Shown here piece after piece: positions 58,701-64,000 of a stretch of DNA of 64,000 bases (the first letter of the stretch is position 1; every line of letters starts with the position of its first letter). The position numbers and the translations under genes are program-made. Under the pieces are notes generated by a model. That model had not been told where the DNA came from and ran no database searches. It worked only from the letters and a program-made list of their open reading frames with translations. The DNA is taken from assembly GCA_019671135.1 (NCBI GenBank), contig JAHRHY010000006.1, forward strand, positions 2,294,001-2,358,000, given 5' to 3'. This DNA is from Linnemannia hyalina (Eukaryota; Mortierellomycota; Mortierellomycetes; Mortierellales; Mortierellaceae).

Positions 58701-60831
58701 CCGACTGAGGTGCTCCAATGAGCTCCAAGTACTTTGAGTGGTCAATGTCAGTTGAGTCAGGGTCCGAGGTGGAGAGGTCCCAGATGATGAGCCTGCTATC
58801 CTTGCCAACGCTGGCAAGAAGCTGCGAGCCTGAAGCTCCCTGATCGGCTGACGAGAAACTCATGTCAATGACTTGATCTGTGTGTCCCCGAAGAAGGGTT
58901 CTGTGTCCATGAGACTGCTGGATGACACGAATTTTGCCGCCTACAATGGTTCAAATAGAAAAGGCATGAGCGACTTTGAACACCGGTCATCTATTGAAGA
59001 CTGAAAGCGAATGGGTAAAAGTACACGAGGATGGGACATACCCTTGGCGGCGTAGCTGATGTAGCCTTTACTGACAGCGACCATCTTGCCGTGGTTGTAG
59101 TCAACGTCCGTTGGGATGAGTGTGATAGGGATGGTCTCAAGATCCTCCGAGAAAATTGCGTTCAAATTGTCTAGTCCAGTGTCATAGGTTGTTGGTCCCT
59201 GTCCTTGGTGTCTCAAGTAAACACCGTCAGGGAAGCTATGAGTGAAAAAAAAAAAAGTTGACATTGCAGGATATTATTAGTACCGATGACCATAAGCAAA
59301 ACACACGACACGAACATACATTGATTGATAGGTATACGATGACAATCTTAAATCCATACCTTGAGCTGCCCTTGGACAACTTTTGGACGCGGTGATTCCA
59401 GGCGGAATGAGGAGGGAGGAGCTGATCCAGTTGATAACGCTTCTGATCCCGATCGTGAGGACGGCTGGCGGCCTCTGGCTCAACATGGGCCAAGGTATCG
59501 CGACGAGGAGCCGGTGTGCTCAACGAGGATCGCTTAGAAGGGGGACCGGAGGGGAAGGTCTCGGCAACGGGTGTTCCGGTCCTTGAGTGCGAAGGAGGTG
59601 TGGTTGTGGTGTTGGGGTTGGGTGTTGATGCTGAAGGGGTAGTGGAAGCGGCGACGGCGGCGGACGCGCTGGAGAAGGAGTGGAAGGGGTTGACGTAGGT
59701 GAACTTTGACTTTGCGCTCGACTGGGGAGTGGACTCCTTGGAGATGGGCGACTTTGAGGCGGGTTCGCGTCTAAAGTCGGTGGGCTTGGCGTCGGATTCG
59801 CCGTCGAGACTCTTGATGTCGGCGGATGGCCCCTGCGATGACGAAGGAGAGCCCGCTGACATTTGCAGCATCGCCAACAGATTACTATCATCCGCAATAA
59901 TGACATCAAATCAATGCCCGATCAAAAGGCAAAAGCCAATAGCATGCACACATACAAGAAGGAAAGAAGGAAAATAAGAGTCAGCATGAATATCAATCAG
60001 AGGAGCGTGTGTGTGCGTGTACGAGTAAACATGCAATGCATGTGTGGGAAAATATATATATATATATATATAAACTTACACTTCTTCCTTCTTGGGGCTT
60101 GACTGAGACTGGGCCTGGGTGAAGTCAGGACGAGCAGAGCCAAAGAGGGCCATCTTCAAATCCTCGGTCTTTTGCTGGGCACTGGTCTGCTCGGGCTTGG
60201 GGGGTCCAAAGAGTGCCAGCTTGAGGCTCTCTGTGCTTGCTTGGAGATCCGCCTGAGATGTTGGTGTATGTGCCTGAGAGTGAGTTTGAGAATGAAGCTG
60301 CTGCTGTTGTTGTTGCTGTTGCTGAGGCTGCGACGGACCCATAAAGGTCGAGGTCGACGTGTTGGTTGGCGACACCGAGGCAGGCTGATTCAGACTCTGC
60401 AACAACGAAGCAAGAGCGTTACCCTGGGGTGGGGCACGGCTCTGGGGTGGTGGTCCCGACTGGAACTGGGTCATAGGCGCGCCGCGAGGTTGACCATGCT
60501 GCTGCTGCATCATTTGGTGCACAAACATCTGATGCTGGTGATCGAGTCCTTGCTGGTTGAAGCCAAAGCCAGGCATCATTTGACCCATGGCAGGAGGAGG
60601 GGGACCCATGTTCTGGTAGAAGGGAAGCGGGGGCATGGGCGGGGTGGACATGTCGCCCATGGGACCTTGTTGAGGGTGCTGCTGGAACTGGAAGGGCTGC
60701 TGCTGCTGCTGCTGGAGACCAGGAGGACCCTGTTGAGGAGGCGCGGAGGGCTGACCTTGAGGCTGCTGCTGCTGGCCTGGTTGGCTGCCGCCGTGGAGCA
60801 TATCAAGGAGCGATCTGTTTTCACTGGCCAT
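55794..60831 (-). CDS. EDC4: Enhancer of mRNA-decapping protein 4 (EDC4/Ge-1/Varicose)
   Basis: Scaffold of cytoplasmic P-bodies that links the decapping enzyme Dcp2 with its activators. Six exons (60080-60831, 59360-59884, 59042-59235, 58510-58940, 56846-58411, 55794-56738) close in phase to 1470 residues. The N-terminal roughly 250 residues are Gln/Pro-rich and hold two similar short motifs, SLKLALFGPPKPE and DLKMALFGSARPD. A WD40 domain runs from about 425 to 850 (LASVGKDSRLIIWDL, LVTASEDGTVKLWDL). After a polar linker come long alpha-helical/coiled segments (about 1060-1330). The conserved C-terminal all-helical domain (INQLIAYGDFEGAFTQALSTNE to LLLRYVHSM) is diagnostic for EDC4. The ATG at 60831 (MASENRSLLDMLHG) is preferred over frame extensions upstream. 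It is divergent from PIG-U. Confidence 0.95.
60051..60072. repeat. (AT)n microsatellite next to the EDC4 exon 1 donor
   Basis: About eleven AT units just inside the first intron of EDC4, three to five bases past the GTAAGT donor. Confidence 0.9.
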
Positions 60832-61260
60832 CTCGGGGGTGCATCCACGCGTAGGCTGATCGAGAAGGGAAGGGAAGGGTGGAAGGAAGGGAGGGGAGGA
60901 GGCGAGAGGTAGGGAAGGAAATGTGGAAGGGTCAAGCAAAAGTACTGGGATGGAGTGCGAGAAAAAAGGCACTCTACGGTTGAAGGTTTGGTTGCGTTGG
61001 AGCCTACTTACTGAAGCGCGTTGTAGCATCGTGGATTTAATCGCAGTCGCAATTGCTGCACTACTAGGCACACCCTCTAAGATAATTAAATGCTCGCCAC
61101 GTTAGAGCAGCAACCATCCATCACCTTTCATGCCAAAGCCCCACTGCAGGAACGTTCATTCAATCAACTCATCAACTCATCAACACATAAAACTACTTTC
61201 AGGAAGCAGCACAGAACACCAACCCAAACAAGCAAAACCCCACCGACTAAAGCACAAACG
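60832..61260. promoter_or_regulatory. Divergent EDC4 / PIG-U promoter region
   Basis: A 429-bp interval between two divergent start codons, so it must serve both genes unless the untranslated leaders overlap. It is purine-rich on the EDC4 side. No distinct element identified. Confidence 0.5.
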
Positions 61261-63244
61261 ATGGCAAAGGGCTTGTCCAGTAACAACGCGGTGGCGGTCT
61301 TTGGCACAGCAGTCGCCCTCCGCCTAGCACTCTTCCACTTCCCAGCATTAGCCAGTCTCCTCGGCGAGCGAGTCGAGATATCGACCCCTGTCACTAGTTT
61401 CAAAAGGCGTATGTTGAATACCACTTGGTCGTTGGCATAGCAAGGGAACTATCTATCACGATCTGCGAAACACTCGCGTCAGGAACTGGAACACTTGAAG
61501 CTAACGACGGCGTTCACTCCTTTGTGGTCAATAGTGTCTGAGGGCGTCTTCTTGTTCACAAATGGCGTACCGCCATACGACGGGGGGGTTGTGCATCAGG
61601 TAAAAACATGAGGCAAAGGAGCATCCTCTTCAGCAACACTAACCTTCAAAAAATCGTATGATCGCATTTACCTAACCATTGGACTTTCATTAACAATAGG
61701 CACCTCTTCTTCTTGGATTGTTCTACCCAATCATTTCGAGTCCGCTCCTCGTCAACCTTCTCTACATTCTCATCGATCTCGCCATTGGATACATGCTGCT
61801 CCAGATCACAACCATCAAGGACGAGGATTATGCAAAGGAGAAAAAGATCACACAATACGGTGGCAAGGAGGAGGAGCCAGGAATGGGCGGTCTCTCGGTC
61901 GCGACTCTCTATTTGTTCAACCCTTATACCATCGCCAGCTGTATCGGCAGGAGCACGATACTGTACTCGAACGCTGCCGTCGCAGCCGCAATCTGGATGG
62001 GCATGAAAGGTAATGTGCCGCTGTAGTCGTATCTCCGCAGACAAGTGCTTAAGGCCATGAGATCGCTAACCGTATACTGGCATTTGTTTCATACTTTAGG
62101 CAACAAGAGCTTGGCGATGTTTAGTGTTGCTGTAGCGACCTACCTGTCACTATACCCCTCCATGCTCATCATTCCCGTCATCCTAATGCTCACACGGAAG
62201 ATTAACGACAACGATCTCACCAAGGTACCTACCACTGGCCATCTAATGCATGGAAGTAGTTGCAGCAAATGGAAGGATATCAACTGGATGACTGACTGGG
62301 ATGCTTTCTGTTTTAACATAATAGAAGGTCGCCATTCAATGCACAGGACTGTTCGCAGGATCGCTGGTCGCTCTGTTTGCACTTTCGTTCGTTCTGGTCA
62401 ACTCTTGGGACTTTTTCGGAAGCGTTTACGGCACCATGTAAGAACATCAATGCAACTGGCGGTCAAACATTGCCATTATTTCACACAGAAGCGCAACACT
62501 GCTTATTAACCGCAAATTGACGCTTCAATGTTTAGCTTGACTGTGAGCGATCTGACACCCAACCTGGGTCTCTGCTGGTACTTTTTCATCGAAATGTTCG
62601 ACCAGTTCCGCCCCTTCTTCTTGGTCGTTTTCCAGATCCACGTCTTTATCTTTGCTGTGCCCGTTTCCATCAAGCTGAGGTAACAAATTGGTTTACAATT
62701 TAGATGTTCGCTCTGTGATATCCCCAGATGTCACGTACTGACTTTTGCCCTTTTGTAAACATAGAAAATACCCATTGTTCGTCTCTTTCTTGTTGTGCGC
62801 GATCATGGGCACTTTCAAGGGATACCCATCAGTCGGTGACGCATCCCTTTACCTTGGCTTGCTGCCTCTGAGCTCTGAGATCTTCAAGTGTAAGGCCACC
62901 GATCGACTTCTCTAGGTATATGGGCTAGACCACAACCAAGATGGAAAGACTAACTCGAACGTATTCCTTGAATGATAGACATGCGGTACTCGTTCCTGGT
63001 GACGAACCTGTTTATGTACTCGACCTTGCTGGCGCCCATTTTCTGGTACCTGTGGGTGTACGTTGGAAGCGGAAACGCCAATTTTTTTTACGCGATCGGA
63101 CTTGTATACGGTATTGGCGAGATCATCTTGATGATTGACTCGACGTTTGCCCTCCTCCGCCGCGACTTTGAGGCCCAGTCGCCACCCGAGACGACCGGCC
63201 AGGATGCCGCCCTTGGCTGGGACCGAGAGGTCGTGCAAAAATAG
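61261..63244 (+). CDS. GAB1: GPI transamidase subunit PIG-U (Gab1/Cdc91)
   Basis: Multi-pass ER membrane subunit of the GPI transamidase, which attaches GPI anchors to proteins. Eight exons: 61261-61408, 61535-61599, 61700-62009, 62100-62224, 62325-62437, 62536-62679, 62765-62889, 62979-63244. All phases fit, giving 431 residues, as in the family (about 395-435). Recognisable blocks: [13 protein letters not shown], then [53 protein letters not shown]; the family motif [15 protein letters not shown] with [16 protein letters not shown]; and [11 protein letters not shown]. About ten hydrophobic segments and a short cytosolic C-terminus. Only 141 bp separate its stop from the next start. Confidence 0.95.
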
Positions 63245-63385
63245 ACTCTTTGAAAAATTAAAAATTGGTGGCAAAACAAATTATTACTCTTCCCTCCTAC
63301 CTTCCTCTTCTTTCTTGTGCACATTTAATAACTTTCACCTCCTCCTCCTCCCTCTCTTTCTCATACATTCACTTTACCACAGACC

Positions 63386-64000
63386 ATGGCACCTTTTGAC
63401 GATGCGCTCGAGCGCATGGAAGGGCTACTTCGCTGCCCCCTCTGGTACTAATCAATCCACTTTCGCTCTCTCACGTTCCTAATTGACCCACTCTTCCACC
63501 AACAAACTTGCCACGCTGAGCTACATCTATAACGAATCCATTAGCTTACACACACATTCACCCTCCTCCTATTCGACTCACATAGCTCTGACGAACTACA
63601 TTCAACCTACACCGTCAAGGAATGTGGACACCACTTTTGCCAGTACGTCATTCTTTCTCATTTGCAGCCCAACGGACAGATCTTGCCATTCATTTTCCTT
63701 TCCCCCTCTTTGCCACCATTCCAAACAGTCGGTTCTAATGACTCTTACATTTTTTTATCTCTTCTGATCAGAAAGTGCATTTACCCAGTGTTAGGAACTG
63801 ACTGTGTCTGCCCCACCTGCGACATACCAGCAAGGGTCGGCAACCTGGTCAAGAACCCGTCCTATGACATATTGGTGGCGTGTGTCACCAAGCTACGCAA
63901 TATCCGTCTGGCTCAAAGTATTAACCTAAAGCACAATATTTTCATCCGCGCTCTCTTTGTTGCATGAAAATTCAAACATGTCGCTAACCTTGCCTTTACT
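63386..64000 (+). CDS. BARD1/BRCA1-like RING-finger protein, N-terminal part (cut by window end)
   Basis: Three exons visible (63386-63444, 63586-63642, 63772 to about 63916), the rest beyond the window. The frame reads MAPFDDALERMEGLLRCPLC, then a RING finger: a C-x2-C pair whose second Cys is split by an intron, CGHHFC, KC and finally CPTC. Then comes a helix-forming tail (KNPSYDILVACVTKLRNIRLAQ). The helix before the first Cys pair (ALERMEGLLRC) and the helix after the RING match the BARD1/BRCA1 layout, where flanking helices build the heterodimer. That differs from generic RING proteins, and RAD18 fits less well. BRCA1/BARD1 proteins are ubiquitin ligases in homologous-recombination repair. 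The last donor (CAAA|GTATTA) is uncertain; read through, the frame stops at 63967. Confidence 0.65.

Noticed and set aside
60172..60912. A 246-codon plus-strand frame, Leu/Arg-rich
   Set aside because: Antisense of the Gln-rich EDC4 N-terminus (Gln codons read as Leu on the other strand).
1..64000. Transposons, CRISPR arrays, prokaryotic operons or viral insertions
   Set aside because: I saw no transposase, reverse transcriptase, integrase or capsid-like frames, no terminal repeats with target duplications, and no spaced direct-repeat array.

Overview
The window is nuclear DNA from a filamentous fungus. Genes are interrupted by many short GT-AG introns, with typical acceptors ending in TAG or CAG. 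Untranslated and intergenic DNA is rich in CT/GA tracts and homopolymers. The gene set combines universal eukaryotic housekeeping genes with families missing from budding yeast: a WNK kinase, a G/T-mismatch DNA glycosylase, an EDC4-type decapping scaffold and a BRCA1/BARD1-type RING protein. It also holds fungal families (a Whi5/Nrm1-type motif, NCE101, ERG27) and a putative nuclease family that I associate with Mucoromycota. An early-diverging fungus, most likely Mortierella-like, fits best. That placement is inference from family content, not from a marker gene.

Layout: 1-5.9 kb is repeat-rich DNA without a recognisable gene. 5.9-13.2 kb holds three minus-strand housekeeping genes: PSF2 (replication), RPS3 (translation) and the PP2A scaffold A subunit. 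14.4-17.7 kb is a plus-strand WNK kinase, convergent with a 5.2-kb minus-strand gene (18.1-23.4 kb) for a very long, low-complexity, Gln/Ser-rich protein with a Whi5/Nrm1-like motif. A 7.2-kb gene-free interval with strong purine/pyrimidine asymmetry and a perfect G-quadruplex motif follows.

30.6-48.6 kb is compact: an unknown protein with C-terminal hydrophobic segments, an alpha/beta hydrolase, an MFSD1-like transporter, 3-keto-sterol reductase (ERG27), an AHA1 co-chaperone with a predicted C-terminal membrane anchor, tRNA methyltransferase TRM13, a small helical protein, NCE101, a TDG-type DNA glycosylase carrying many SUMO-consensus motifs, and a small protein with a possible PP1-docking motif. 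Several of these pairs are divergent with starts only 190-600 bp apart.

48.6-55.8 kb is the accessory part: an intronless gene for a putative PD-(D/E)XK nuclease-like protein, about 2.4 kb without a clear gene, and a decayed leucine-rich-repeat gene with an in-frame stop and two frameshifts. 55.8-64 kb returns to core genes: EDC4 (mRNA decapping), PIG-U (GPI transamidase) and the start of a BARD1-like RING gene cut by the window edge.

The genes do not form one pathway; this is ordinary fungal gene order. The most interesting candidates are the nuclease-like protein, the membrane-anchored AHA1, the SUMO-motif-rich glycosylase, the WNK kinase with an altered chloride-site motif, the Whi5-like giant protein and the BARD1-like gene. 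Exon boundaries were placed by hand from splice signals, reading phase and family conservation; for most genes the phases close exactly.
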